The position numbers and the translations under genes are program-made. From assembly GCF_030463565.1 (NCBI RefSeq), contig NC_134662.1, positions 2,852,001 through 2,916,000 of the forward strand: a DNA stretch of 64,000 bases, read 5' to 3'. Under the pieces are notes generated by a model. That model saw nothing but the letters and a program-made list of their open reading frames with translations, was not told where the DNA came from and ran no database searches. This stretch comes from Pelecanus crispus (Eukaryota > Chordata > Aves > Pelecaniformes > Pelecanidae). Positions 1-17,456 of the stretch are shown here, piece by piece (position 1 is the first letter of the stretch; each line of letters starts with the position of its first letter).

Positions 1-611
1 TCTTGGCTGGGAAACCCTTCGAAACTGCGGGTGGGGGGAGCATCCAGCGAGACCCCCCCGGCCTGGCTGGGAGCAAGAGAGGCCAGAGCAGCTCCTACAA
101 TCCCTGCTTCGGCAGCGCCGGGGCTGCGGCACCTTGGCGGGGAGAGGGGTCCTGTGGTTTGGGGGGAATTTTTGACTATAGATGCTGTGGGCTGGAGTCT
201 GGCGATGCATGGGGCAGGCTATGCCGGACGGCAGCGGGGGGGTCTTTTGGGGGGGGTTGTGGACCACCCCTGGTCCAGGATGGCGAGAAGCAGGAGGGGA
301 TGGCGACGGCCGTGGCTTCAAGGCGCAGCCCAGGGCGAAGTGCTACATTTGCAGCTCGTCCCCTCTGCAGAGGTGCTGCAAAGCCCCTGTGAAGCCATGC
401 CCTCCTGCCAGCCTGGCCCAGGAGGTCCCCGGGCAGCAGGGTCGGTCCCACAGCCACGGGCACCGAGGAGGAGGAGGAGGAGGAGGAGGAGGCAGTCAAC
501 ATTGCTCCATGCTGGGCTTTAACCTCTCGCCCTTGTGCTCGGTGTAGCATCAACGGGAGCAGACACTGTCGGCGGCGCGTGCCTCGCCCCACGCCCACCA
601 CTGGCCAGGTC
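1..611. other. GC-rich stretch upstream of ZNF414, no secure gene
   Basis: No recognisable coding exon is seen in this stretch. It is GC-rich and carries a (GAG)n run at about 464-492. Open frames exist on both strands, but they are low-complexity and match no family I know. The end nearest ZNF414 could hold a 5'UTR or an upstream exon: a pyrimidine-rich tract ends in AG at 546-547, another candidate acceptor ends at 608, and the frame feeding the ATG at 612 stays open upstream. I could not fix a first exon here. Confidence 0.4.
464..492 (+). repeat. (GAG)n simple repeat
   Basis: A run of about nine GAG triplets. It is translated as poly-Arg, poly-Glu or poly-Gly depending on frame, which creates false low-complexity ORFs. 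Confidence 0.85.
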
Positions 612-3600
612 ATGAAGATGGAGAAGGATGAGGCGGTGCCCACCTTCTCGCTGGGGGGTAAATACGCCGGAGAGGGGGCAGGTGAGTCCCTCGCGCCACG
701 GCGGGGTTGGCGAGAGGAGTCGGGGCAGGACGGGGGGGGAGCCTGCACTCCTGTTGCTGTGAGGTCCCTTTGGCCGAATCCCACCCCAGAGGGGTGGCTG
801 GGAGCACCCTGAGGGTGCGCGTGGTTGTACATGGCTGTGCATGGGCACGCACGTGGCGTCACCCAGCGCGTTCACGACGCCAGCAGGCTTTGCCTTCGTA
901 CCAGCCGCTTTTTCTAGAGCGCAGACCCTCCCGTCTCTAACCACCCCGGAGGGCTCCTGCCTCTCCGGCCCCTTGCAAGCCAGACCCCCCCCAGCTGCCT
1001 GCACCCCTGTTTGCAAAGGGTGGGACGGAGGGCAAAGAGGGACGTGGTTTAGGCAGGGGCTGAGGCTTGGGGCTGCCCGCGGCAGCCGGCGCCCGCTGCC
1101 TAACGGCCTCTCCCCGGCAGGATGCAGCGAAGCAGCTCTGCCCGGCGGCCCGATGCCGGTGGCGGGGAGCGGAGGGACCCCAGCCCAGGACCTGCGGCCG
1201 CTGAAGCGCAGACCTGTCCCAGGTGAGCCGAGCCTCAGCCTTGCCCCGGGGAGGTGACGGCGACGGCCAGGGCAGGGACAAGGCCAACGGATCTGTCTCC
1301 TTCCAGGGAAACACTACCAGTGCTCAAGCTACGGCTGCAAACTGGCCTTCCCCAGCATGCAGGAGCTGATGGACCACCTGAAAGTCCACTACAGACCCAC
1401 GCAGTCCCTCGAGGGTAAGGCCGGGATGCCCTGTGTCGCTCCACGGTGCCCTTTTTCGGCTGGGAGGTGGCATAGCAGGGCTTGAAGCTGAGGCAGCACT
1501 GGTGGCGGTGCTTGTGCCGCCGGGAGATGCTACACAGCACCGGACGGGCGTGGGGAGAGCGTGGGAGGTGCTGGAGACCCACTGGTGGGGCTGAACCTCT
1601 GCCCTGTTCCTTTGCTCAGGCAAAACCTTCCAGTGCCCGACGCTGGGCTGCACAGAGACCTTCCCCAGCATGCAGGACCTCATGGCCCACATGAAGGTGC
1701 ACTACAAGCCAAACCGCTACTTCAAGTGAGTCCTGCAGGTCCCCATCCCCATCCCGTGCCACCCTGCCATCTCCCTGCAGACACCTCCCACAGCGTGTCC
1801 TATCCGGGGGCACCCGGCAGCTCCCAAACATCCCAAAGCACGCGGGCTCCCACGGCGTGTCCTATCCGGGGGCACCCAGCAGCTCCCAAACATCCCAAAG
1901 CACGCGGGCTCCCACGGCGTGTCCTATCCGGGGGCACCCAGCAGCTCCCAAACATCCCAAAGCACGCGGGCTCCCATCTTTGCAGACCCCCCCCCATCTC
2001 GGCGGCAGACCCCGGGGCCGGGGGGGCAGTGGCAGGGGGGTGCAGAGGGGATCCCCGCCGCTGACGCCGCCTCCCCGGCCCCGCAGGTGTGAGAACTGCA
2101 TGCTGCGCTTCCGGACGCACCGCTCCCTCTTCAAGCACCTGCACGTCTGCTCTGACAGCGCCAGCAGCCCCGCGCCGCCCCCCAAAACCGACAAGCCCGT
2201 CCCGCCTGCTACCTCTGCCCTGGAGAAGGAGCCCCCGGCCAAGCAACCCGAGGGGCTGCCTAAGCTCCCAAGCGTTATCCGGCCCCCGGAGAAAGAAGCC
2301 ATCCTCCCCGGCACGGACATTGCCCCGGCGGCCCCCGCCGCGCTCCCCACCAGCCTCCCTGAGCTGCCCGGCTCGCTGGAGGCGCTGCCGCTGGTCTCGC
2401 CGGCCCCCCACCCCTTCCCGCTGCTGGAGCCCAGTCTTTTCGGGCCGTCGTCCTTGACTCGGTTCTCGGGGCCACCCCCCTCCTCGGTGCCGGGGCCGTT
2501 CCTGTCCTACGTGCACCCTTCGCCCTACAGCTTGCCCCAGCCCCCGGCGCAGCATCGCCTCCGGCCCTACGTGCCGGGCCACGGCCCCCCCGTCTCCAAC
2601 GCCGTCTGGAAGAAAAGCCAAGGTGAGCGCGCGGGGCCGTTCGGGCAAACCTTCTTCTGCTCCCGCCTTCGCCAGCAGCTCCCGGAGGAGGACCCGCCGT
2701 TGGCCAGCCGAGGATCCCCCTCCTCCCGGCCCCTCGCGGGGCTGCCCTGGCCCCCCCCAGCCCCATCCCACCTCAGCCCCCACCCCTTCCATCCCTCCCG
2801 CAAGGGACGCTCGATTGGAGAAAGCACCGGCAACCACCAAAAAAAACCAACAAGCCTCCAAATTCTCCCGGCCCTGCTGCTCCCCGGCGTGCTGGGGGTG
2901 CGAGGCGGGGGGCCGGGCCAGGCCTGCCCCCTCACGTCCCCCCCCCCAGGGAGGGGAAGACCTAATGCTTGTCTTGCCCCTCGATTCCCTCCGCAGGTGT
3001 GAGTGTCAGCCCACTCCTCCCATGCTTTGGCTCAGGAGTGACTCCAGGTTAGTTTGGCACCTACTGGTTGGGGGCTGCTTTCTGTCACTGGGGGGGCGGC
3101 GGGCGGCGGGGGGGGCCGCAGGGGATGGGAGAGGCCCCACGGGGTGCCGCGATGCTCCCCGGAGAGCAGAGGGGGAGGGCGGGCTCCCTCGTTTGCAGGA
3201 GCTGCGCGGAGAGGGGATGCTGCCCAGGTAGGCTCGGAGGTGTGGAGGGGGGGGGGTCACCAGCTGCACCCCCCCACCCCGGGGAACCACCAGCCTGGTT
3301 CCTCCAGCGCCCACGGGCAGAAGCAGCAGGAGAAGGAGCTGCAGCAGCAGCAGTTGGGCTCCAGCCCCCCGATTGCCCCGACCCCGAGGCCGGGCTGGAA
3401 GCCGCTGCCCTTTGCTCCATGGGGTGCAGAGAGCCGACGGGCAAAGAGAGGTCGGGGCCAGGGAGCGCAGCCTTGCTCCCTGCTCCCACATTTGGGGTTC
3501 CCCCTGTGCATGTGGGGCTTGGAGCAGGGGGGCTCCTGCCCCCCACAGCACCTGCCGATCTGAGCCCCATGGCACCCAGCACGATGCAGCCAGCGCCCGG

Positions 3601-4293
3601 GGCCACCTGCCCTGCACCCTACGCTGCCGCTTCGCATGGCTCCCGCTGGCGGGGGGGGCTCCCAGGCACAGCCCCCGTCCCCCGGCCGTGGCGGGGGGCC
3701 GGCGGGCGAGCACTGTGCTTCCCTCCTCGCCCGTCCTTGCAGGGCACTCCACCAACAGCCGCATCGTGTGGGAGCACACGCGGGGCCGCTACACCTGCAT
3801 GCAGTGCCCCTACTCCACCGCCTCGCGGGAGGAGATGACCCTGCACATCGAGGACCACCGCAAGAACCCCCCGCCGCCCGGGCGCCTGGACGCAGAGATG
3901 GGTATGGCTGGGGAGGGGGCAGTGGGGGGGACCCCGACTGCCGGGATACTCGTGGGGAGCGAGCCTGCCCTGCCCCGCATGGCAACGCGTACCCCGCTCC
4001 CTCTGTCCCACAGCAGGGTGACCGGCCATTGGGGTGGGCGCCAGCTCCTGGGTCCCCAGCCTGCAGCCATGCCCCCCGTTGGGGGGGGTGTCCCTTTGCC
4101 GTCCCCATCCACCCCCGCCGGGCGCCAGCCCCCAAGCAGCCTCCCACGGGAGTGTGGGATCCGGGGTGCGAGGGGCTCGGCCACAGAGCTGACAACTCTC
4201 TTCCCTCTCCCTCCAGATTTCGGGGTGGGCATCACCTCCTTCCACGCCAAGCTGACGCCGGAGATGGAGAACTCCCTGTACTCCCAGCTCTGA
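612..4293 (+). CDS. ZNF414: Zinc finger protein 414, eight coding exons
   Basis: Putative nuclear C2H2 zinc-finger protein; its molecular role is poorly known. Exons: 612-681, 1121-1222, 1307-1414, 1620-1725, 2087-2622, 2997-3047, 3743-3901, 4217-4293. All junctions are GT-AG, the phases join exactly, and the sum is 1209 nt (402 aa). Fingers: ZF1 C63/C68/H81/H85 and ZF2 C99/C104/H117/H121 (both C-X4-C-X12-H-X3-H); ZF3 C130/C133/H146/C150 (C2HC); ZF4 C343/C346/H359/H363. A Pro-rich linker between ZF3 and ZF4 ends in VWKKSQ, which with GHSTNSRIVWEHTRGRY is characteristic of ZNF414. The C-terminus is MENSLYSQL. The start is provisional: ATG612 or the better-context ATG618 (A at -3, G at +4), and the frame is open upstream. 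The 51-nt exon 2997-3047 rests on splice sites and phase. The gene converges on ANP32B. Confidence 0.88.
1785..1977 (+). repeat. 62-bp tandem repeat, about 3 copies, in a ZNF414 intron
   Basis: Three near-identical 62-bp units lie between the second and third zinc-finger exons. The landmark GCGTGTCC recurs at 1793, 1855 and 1917, an exact 62-bp period. Copies 2 and 3 share a CCCAGC where copy 1 has CCCGGC. The repeat sits inside the intron 1726-2086 and does not touch the splice sites. Confidence 0.93.
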
Positions 4294-4650
4294 TGCCCCT
4301 GGCTCCCACGGGACCGCTCCTGCGCCTCCCCATCCTCCCCCCCGCCCGGCCGGGGGGCACCGCACAGCCCCGTGCCACCGCGCTGCGACGGGGCCCCCTC
4401 CCTGGGTACCGGGAGCATCCCCCAGCACAGGGTGGCAGAGTGAGGGGTGGGGCTTTTTCCCTCTTGACTTTCTACTCTCCCTTTTATTTTCGGAAACTCT
4501 AAGCCCCCGGAACCCCGCGTCTCCCTCCCCTAAAGGTTTTGTTGCTTCAGCTCCAGGGTCTCTGGGGGGGGGCCCAGTAGGTTGCTCAGGAGTTAGCGGA
4601 CTTCTCTGGATTGAGGTCTTGAAATAATAAATGGGAATTGTACAGGAGCG
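4294..4650 (+). other. ZNF414: ZNF414 3'UTR
   Basis: Sequence from the TGA at 4291-4293 to just past the AATAAA at 4626-4631. It is GC-rich and then T-rich, with no ORF of interest. Confidence 0.7.
4626..4631 (+). terminator. ZNF414: Poly(A) signal AATAAA of ZNF414
   Basis: Canonical AATAAA about 335 nt after the ZNF414 stop codon, the first one in the sense direction. Cleavage is expected about 10-30 nt downstream. Confidence 0.75.
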
Positions 4651-6140
4651 GTGGCCGGGAGAGCCTCTGTCGGTCCCCACGGCAGCTGGGGGCGATGGGG
4701 GAGAGTCTGCCCCTAAGGGTGCCCCCCACCCAAAGGAGGGGCAGCTGAGGAGATGCAGGGTGGGTGTCAACACATCCCAAACCATGAAGGGCGCCTGGGA
4801 AACGGAGTTGGAGCCTCTGCCAGCTCCCAGATTTGGCACCCAAACCAGGGAGGGCCTCAGCCCCCTTCTCCAGCAGCTGGCCGGCCTCGGTGCCCATCCG
4901 CACCCCACCACAGGCAGAGGTGCCAGCAGGGCACCCAGCGCAGAACAGGGCCCCTGCTCCATCCCAACGTCTCTTCCGTGCCCTGGGCCACAGCCCAGGG
5001 GCTGCACACCCCCCTGCGCCCCCGTGGGAGCTGAGCAGCCACGTGTGCTCACCCCGGGGCTCCCCGGGTCCCGCTTTGCCTGTGCGAGTGCCGGCCGCAT
5101 CCCAGCAGAGTGAAGAGTTTGCTCCGAAGTGGTTTGAGCGGGGACGTGCTGCTGCGTGCCGGTGCCCGTGCTGCCTCTGCCGGAGCGAGGGCTGGGAGCA
5201 CCAGCACCCTGCTGCTCTGCACCCCGGGGTGGGTGCTGCTGCCAGCCCCAGGAGGGGACACAAACCCCAGGGGAATTTTTTTTCACCCTGGCTCTCACCT
5301 GTGGAGCTGCCCCTTCCCCAGACACATTCACCCCAGAACACAGGTCCCAGGGCAGCGGGGGGCTTCACCCTCCCACCTCCCTGTTGCCGGCAGCAATCAC
5401 GCAGCCCCCGTGCGTTCACCAAGGGGGGGGGGGGACAGAGCAGAGCCCCAGCGTCCGCAGCTCAGCCCCACGATGGAGGCTCAGGAGGGGCCGACGGCAG
5501 CCTGGCCGGGGGACACGTGCCTTCCTCCCGCTGCAGCCCCTGCCCACATGCAGGGACGCGCCACGGTTCAGTCCTGCCTGCAGCCCTGGCTTGGGCAGCC
5601 GCTCCCTGCTGCCCTCCCCAGCCCGCCGGGGCCTGGGGGGTCACCGGCCAGGGCGGCACTGGCCCCGGACGAGGATGGAGAGGAAGCGGGGGAAGCAGGG
5701 CCAGCTGGATGGACAGACTGGGCCGGACAGAGCGAGTTGCAGCCCCAGCGCCGCTGCCTCCATGCACGGGAGCGAGGTGGCCCGGCAGCCACATGTCCGG
5801 GCGGGGAGGGGGCGGCGAGGCCGTATTTGTACAGGGGGGGCCTTCACCCGAGGCGGGAGGGCCGGGCGGGCAGCAGCGGCTGCGTGGGCAGCACCGGGGT
5901 GCAGCAGCCCCCCCCCCGAGCCGGCGGCAGGGAGCAGAGCTGGGACCCCCGCAGCGCTGCTCTGCCTCCCGGCCCGGGTCCCCGCAGGGCCTGGGGCTGC
6001 CCCCCACCGCCCGCACCCCAGGCAGGAGGCCAGGCCTGCTGACATGAGAAGCCTGAGCCGAAGCCCCTGGCTGCTGAGACCTGATGGAGCAACAGCTCGT
6101 TACGGAGCCAGAGCAGGACCAGGCAGCCCAGCAAGGCAGG
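4651..6140. other. GC-rich intergenic region
   Basis: Lies between the ZNF414 poly(A) site and the 52-bp array. There are long open frames on both strands, but they are overlapping and low in complexity, as expected from high GC content. I see no recognisable domain, splice pattern or RNA gene. Confidence 0.55.
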
Positions 6141-8205
6141 GGACCCCTGCAGCCCCAGCGAGGGGGGAGCACTGCAGCATCAGGCACAGCTTGGACCCCC
6201 GCAGCCCCAGCGAGGGGGGAGCACCGCAGCATCGGGCACAGCTCAGACCCCTCCAGCCCCAGCGAGGGGGGAGCACCATGGCATTGGGCACAGCTCAGAC
6301 CCCTCCAGCCCCAGCGAGGGGGGAGCACCATGGCATTGGGCACAGCTCAGACCCCTCCAGCCCCAGCGAGGGGGGAGCACCATGGCATTGGGCACAGCTC
6401 AGACCCCTCCAGCCCCAGCGAGGGGGGAGCACCATGGCATTGGGCACAGCTCAGACCCCTCCAGCCCCAGCGAGGGGGGAGCACCGCGGCATCGGGCACA
6501 GCTCAGACCCCTCCAGCCCCAGCGAGGGGGGAGCACCGCAGCATCGGGCACAGCTCAGACCCCTCCAGCCCCAGCGAGGGGGGAGCACCGCGGCATCGGG
6601 CACAGCTCAGACCCCTCCAGCCCCAGCGAGGGGGGAGCACCGCGGCATCGGGCACAGCTCAGACCCCTCCAGCCCCAGCGAGGGGGGAGCACCATGGCAT
6701 TGGGCACAGCTTAGACCCCTCCAGCCCCAGCGAGGGGGGAGCACCGCGGCATCGGGCACAGCTCAGACCCCTCCAGCCCCTCCAGCCCCAGCGAGGGGGG
6801 AGCACCGCGGCATTGGGCACAGCTCAGACCCCTCCAGCCCCAGCGAGGGGGGAGCACCGCGGCATCGGGCACAGCTCAGACCCCTCCAGCCCCAGCGAGG
6901 GGGGAGCACCGCGGCATCGGGCACAGCTCAGACCCCTCCAGCCCCAGCGAGGGGGGAGCACCGCGGCATCGGGCACAGCTCAGACCCCTCCAGCCCCAGC
7001 GAGGGGGGAGCACCGCGGCATCGGGCACAGCTCAGACCCCTCCAGCCCCAGCGAGGGGGGAGCACCATGGCATTGGGCACAGCTCAGACCCCTCCAGCCC
7101 CAGCGAGGGGGGAGCACCGCGGCATCGGGCACAGCTCAGACCCCTCCAGCCCCAGCGAGGGGGGAGCACCGCGGCATCGGGCACAGCTCAGACCCCTCCA
7201 GCCCCAGCGAGGGGGGAGCACCATGGCATTGGGCACAGCTTAGACCCCTCCAGCCCCAGCGAGGGGGGAGCACCGCGGCATCGGGCACAGCTCAGACCCC
7301 TCCAGCCCCTCCAGCCCCAGCGAGGGGGGAGCACCGCGGCATTGGGCACAGCTCAGACCCCTCCAGCCCCAGCGAGGGGGGAGCACCGCGGCATCGGGCA
7401 CAGCTCAGACCCCTCCAGCCCCAGCGAGGGGGGAGCACCGCGGCATCGGGCACAGCTCAGACCCCTCCAGCCCCAGCGAGGGGGGAGCACCGCGGCATCG
7501 GGCACAGCTCAGACCCCTCCAGCCCCAGCGAGGGGGGAGCACCGCGGCATCGGGCACAGCTCAGACCCCTCCAGCCCCAGCGAGGGGGGAGCACCATGGC
7601 ATCGGGCACAGCTTAGACCCCTGCAGCCCCAGCGAGGGGGGAGCACCGCGGCATCGGGCACAGCTCAGACCCCTCCAGCCCCAGCGAGGGGGGAGCACCA
7701 TGGCATTGGGCACAGCTTAGACCCCTGCAGCCCCAGCGAGGGGGGAGCACCGCGGCATCGGGCACAGCTCAGACCCCTCCAGCCCCAGTGAGGGGGGAGC
7801 ACCGCGGCATCGGGCACAGCTCAGACCCCTCCAGCCCCAGCGAGGGGGGAGCACCATGGCATTGGGTACAGCTCAGACCCCTCCAGCCCCAGCGAGGGGG
7901 GAGCACCGCAGCATCAGGCACAGCTCAGACCCCTGCAGCCCCAGCGAGGGGGGAGCACCGCGGCATTGGGTACAGCTCGGACCCCTCCAGCCCCAGCAAG
8001 AGGGGAGGCACTGCAGCATCAGGCACAGCTCAGACCCCTGCAGCCCCAGCGAGGGGGGAGCACCGCGGCATTGGGTACAGCTCGGACCCCTCCAGCCCCA
8101 GCAAGAGGGGAGGCACTGCAGCATCAGGCACAGCTCAGACCCCTGCAGCCCCAGCGAGGGGGGAGCACCGCGGCATCAGACGCAGCTTGGACCCCTCCAG
8201 CCGCA
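6141..8205 (+). repeat. 52-bp minisatellite, about 40 copies
   Basis: A tandem array of a 52-bp GC-rich unit containing GACCCCTCCAGCCCCAGCGA. Units differ mainly at a few sites (ACCGCGGCATCGGG or ACCATGGCATTGGG; CTCAG, CTTAG or CTCGG). Some units are longer: a 9-bp expansion occurs near 6770 and again near 7300. Near 8000 and 8110 there is a variant with CAGCAAGAGGGGAGG. Because 52 is not a multiple of 3 and the unit has no stop, all three forward frames stay open and repeat with a 52-residue period. The encoded GEHRGIGHSSDPSSPSEGG-type peptides are therefore artefacts of the repeat. It lies between the convergent 3' ends of ZNF414 and ANP32B. Confidence 0.97.
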
Positions 8206-8756
8206 GCAGGCACAGGCAGCTGCCCTGAGCCCCCAGCCCAGCCTGCAGCGGGGTTCCTCCTCCCTGCCTTGCGTTCAGACCCCAACAGTTTCCTCCCTCC
8301 AGGGCAGAACGCAGGCACCTGCCCTAAAACTCAGCAGCGGGACCCTTTCCCAACATTTCCCTGACCCTGTGAGCCCGGCTGCGGCCACCTCCAAAGGCAG
8401 AGCGAGCGGCACAGCAGCGGCTGCGCCCTCCTGTGCAGGTCCTGCAGGCGCATTCGTGCCGGGGCTCCTCTGCACGATGGTCCGCGCCGCTGCACCCCGC
8501 ACCAGAGCCCCCGCTCCCCATCCCAAGGCAGCCCCGGCATTCCCAAATCAGCCCCAGCAGCCGAGCTGCACTTACCGAGCATGCACCCAGCTGGGGCTCG
8601 GGGCAAAACCAGGCCGTGCTGGGGGCACAGGACAGCCACGGCTCCCAGAAGAGATGCAAGAAAAACCGCCCCAAAAACTTCCACCAACGTTCCTGCAGGC
8701 TGGCTGCAGCTCAGATGTTCCTAGAGCAGATGCAGCGAAGACAACGTTCATTGCAA
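8206..8756. other. Intergenic sequence between the array and the ANP32B 3' end
   Basis: GC-rich single-copy-looking sequence. No exon, RNA gene or mobile element was recognised. Confidence 0.5.
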
Positions 8757-8778
8757 TGGATTTTTAAAAACTGAAGTC

Positions 8779-8784
8779 TTTATT
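8779..8784 (-). terminator. ANP32B: Poly(A) signal AATAAA of ANP32B
   Basis: TTTATT on the plus strand is AATAAA on the sense strand of ANP32B. It is in AT-rich context just before the sequence becomes GC-rich intergenic DNA, which fits the transcript end. Confidence 0.65.
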
Positions 8785-10292
8785 AAAAGTTTTATCCAAA
8801 TTTTGTAACAAAAGATACAAAAGGGCTGGAGATCCTTATTTCTGGGACTAGTCTGACCAATCAAAACCTGACAGTTACTAGGCTAATAAAAAATCCATAC
8901 AATCTGCTAAAAATGCAGGGAAAAATTAGAAGTAACTGCTGCTCTGAAATTTCTTTTAAAAATTCCTTTAACATTTATAAGTTACTCAGTTTGCATTTTA
9001 CAGGACTAGTTCTTCTCCGAATGGTTACAGCTACTGTACAATGCAAGAAACAACAGCAAGAACAGAACAAAGCAACAGAAACTCGGATGTGCTGCAACAC
9101 ACACCACTCCTCTGAAGGAACCGCTGCGAGTCTCACCTCCGAGCGCCGGGTGCCGACAGATTGCCCAGAGCAACCACCGGGAACGCCACAAAGTGCCAGT
9201 GCGTCCGCACCCACCGAGAGCCTCGACAGCAGGAGGAACAGCAGTTACTCCCGCCCCAGCACGGCTCTCCGGCACCCAGCACTGAGCAGTTACCATCCCT
9301 CGGATGCCACGGGGTCAGTTCTCCCCAGAAGCTAACGGATGTGCCGGCTCAACACCTCCAGGCAGAGGAAGGGCGGGCGAGGGGTCAGAAACACTCCGGC
9401 GGAGAGCTACGCCTGGCTGAATTCCCCCCTTCCTCCTTCCAGCCGCCGCAGGGCGGGGGGCCACGTGCTCTGCGGCACCATCTGCGCTCCCACGGAGCAC
9501 GAACACGAGTGGGAGAGCGCTGGATTTCTGATCAATGCGCTGCGCTTCACGCTGAAAAGGAAAGAGGAGGAGGACGCGTACACCAGGCTAGCGCGGAGGC
9601 AACTGTCCAGAGCTGGTACTGGCTAGCAGAAGGACCCTGAGAATATATAGGCTAACACGGTCTCCCTGGGAACGCCGAGTTAGGTGCATCACAGTGATAC
9701 TGGTTGAACGTGTTCTGTACAGTGCGAAATGGAGTTTGACAGAAGTGCAGTATCCCTTAACCTGCTATTTCCTATCTCTTCCTAAAGGCAGAGGCTGCTA
9801 CGGGGTGATGAGAAGCCTCATCACAGCGAAGACGCTCACAGCCGCAAAAAATCGGACTTACTTGGACATCCAAGTGCAAGTTATTAGGTGGCCACCAGGA
9901 AAAATGTTCCAGTTTATAAAAAAAAAAATAGGAAAGCAAGTGCAGGGCTACTGCAAGGTGCGTCGTCAGAGGTACCAGGTCTTGCAAGCAGCCAACCCCC
10001 CCTCCCCGAGACCCCAGGCACCCCGCATCCCCAGCACTAAAGGATCTTCAAGCATCTCCAGAGATCACATCACCATTATTTCTGATCAGAGAGACCTCGT
10101 TCGCTTTGAGTCCATTTAGATGAACCAGATTTGCACCCACTGCTCAAGATGGCTCAAGCGTCTTCAGAAAGCTGGTCTGGGGGCACGCGGATAGCAAACG
10201 CCTTCTTTGTTGTCAGGCAGGGTGGCGAGCTGGAGCTCTGGGTCCAGTGTGGCAAGGCTGATTTCAGACACGAAAGATACCCTAGGAGGAAA

Positions 10293-10346
10293 TTTTTTTC
10301 TTTTTTTTTTTTTTGCTTTTTTTTTTTTTTTTGCTTTTTTTTTTTG
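10293..10346 (+). repeat. T-rich low-complexity run
   Basis: A poly-T run with single C or GC interruptions (A-rich on the ANP32B strand), inside the ANP32B 3'UTR. It looks like simple slippage sequence or a worn poly(A) tail. No LINE body adjoins it. Confidence 0.85.
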
Positions 10347-10596
10347 CAAACTGCTGCACAAACCACAGAACGGAGAAAGCCTTTGGTCATGAGATACTTG
10401 TGAGAAAGTGAGCCTTGTATGGAAGATTCCCCTGAATGCCTACAGTATTCTACATCTTAAAAAAATATATTGTGGATGCTGCAGCCATACAAAGGGGGGA
10501 GGAGTGGGAGACAGGGATTTACAGTCTCACATAGACACAACAGGGAGGTTAAGACAAGCACAGTCATAGTCTGTAAAACTGATTGGCTCGCTTGGA

Positions 10597-17145
<6,549 letters not shown>

Positions 17146-17456
17146 CCTCCCGCCGCCCCGAGCCGCCCCGAGCTCCCCGCGCCGCCCCGAGCTCCCCGCG
17201 CCGCGCCGCTCGCGCCGCCCCGCCCCGCGCCCGCCGCCTCCCGCCCGAGCCCGCGCGCGCCGCCGCCGCCGCCCCGGCAGAGGAAGGCGCCAACGGCAAC
17301 AAAGGCGGCGCGCGCCGCGCCCCCTGCCGGCCGCGCGCAGCGCCGCGCCGCGCCCCCCCCGCCCCGCCACTTCCCCGCACGGCAGCGCCCCCTGCCGGCC
17401 CCGCCCCGCCGCGGCAGCCCCCGGCCCCGGCGCCGCCGTCCCGGCCCTCGGCGCCA

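Larger units (their letters stand above)
8757..10596 (-). other. ANP32B: ANP32B 3'UTR
   Basis: Sequence downstream of the ANP32B stop codon on the minus strand, to the end predicted from the poly(A) signal at 8779-8784. It is AT-richer than the flanking intergenic DNA and contains an A-rich run on the sense strand (plus 10293-10346). I see no intron in it, though one cannot be excluded without transcript data. Confidence 0.65.

Noticed and set aside
6141-8205. CRISPR-like regular repeats
   Set aside because: There are no unique spacers; the repeats are directly contiguous, in a vertebrate genome, and are a plain minisatellite.
5156-8228. Plus-strand ORFs of 510 and 695 residues with GEHRGIGHSSDPSSPSEGG repeats
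   Set aside because: All three forward frames are open with the same 52-residue cycle because the 52-bp unit has no stop. This is an artefact of the minisatellite.
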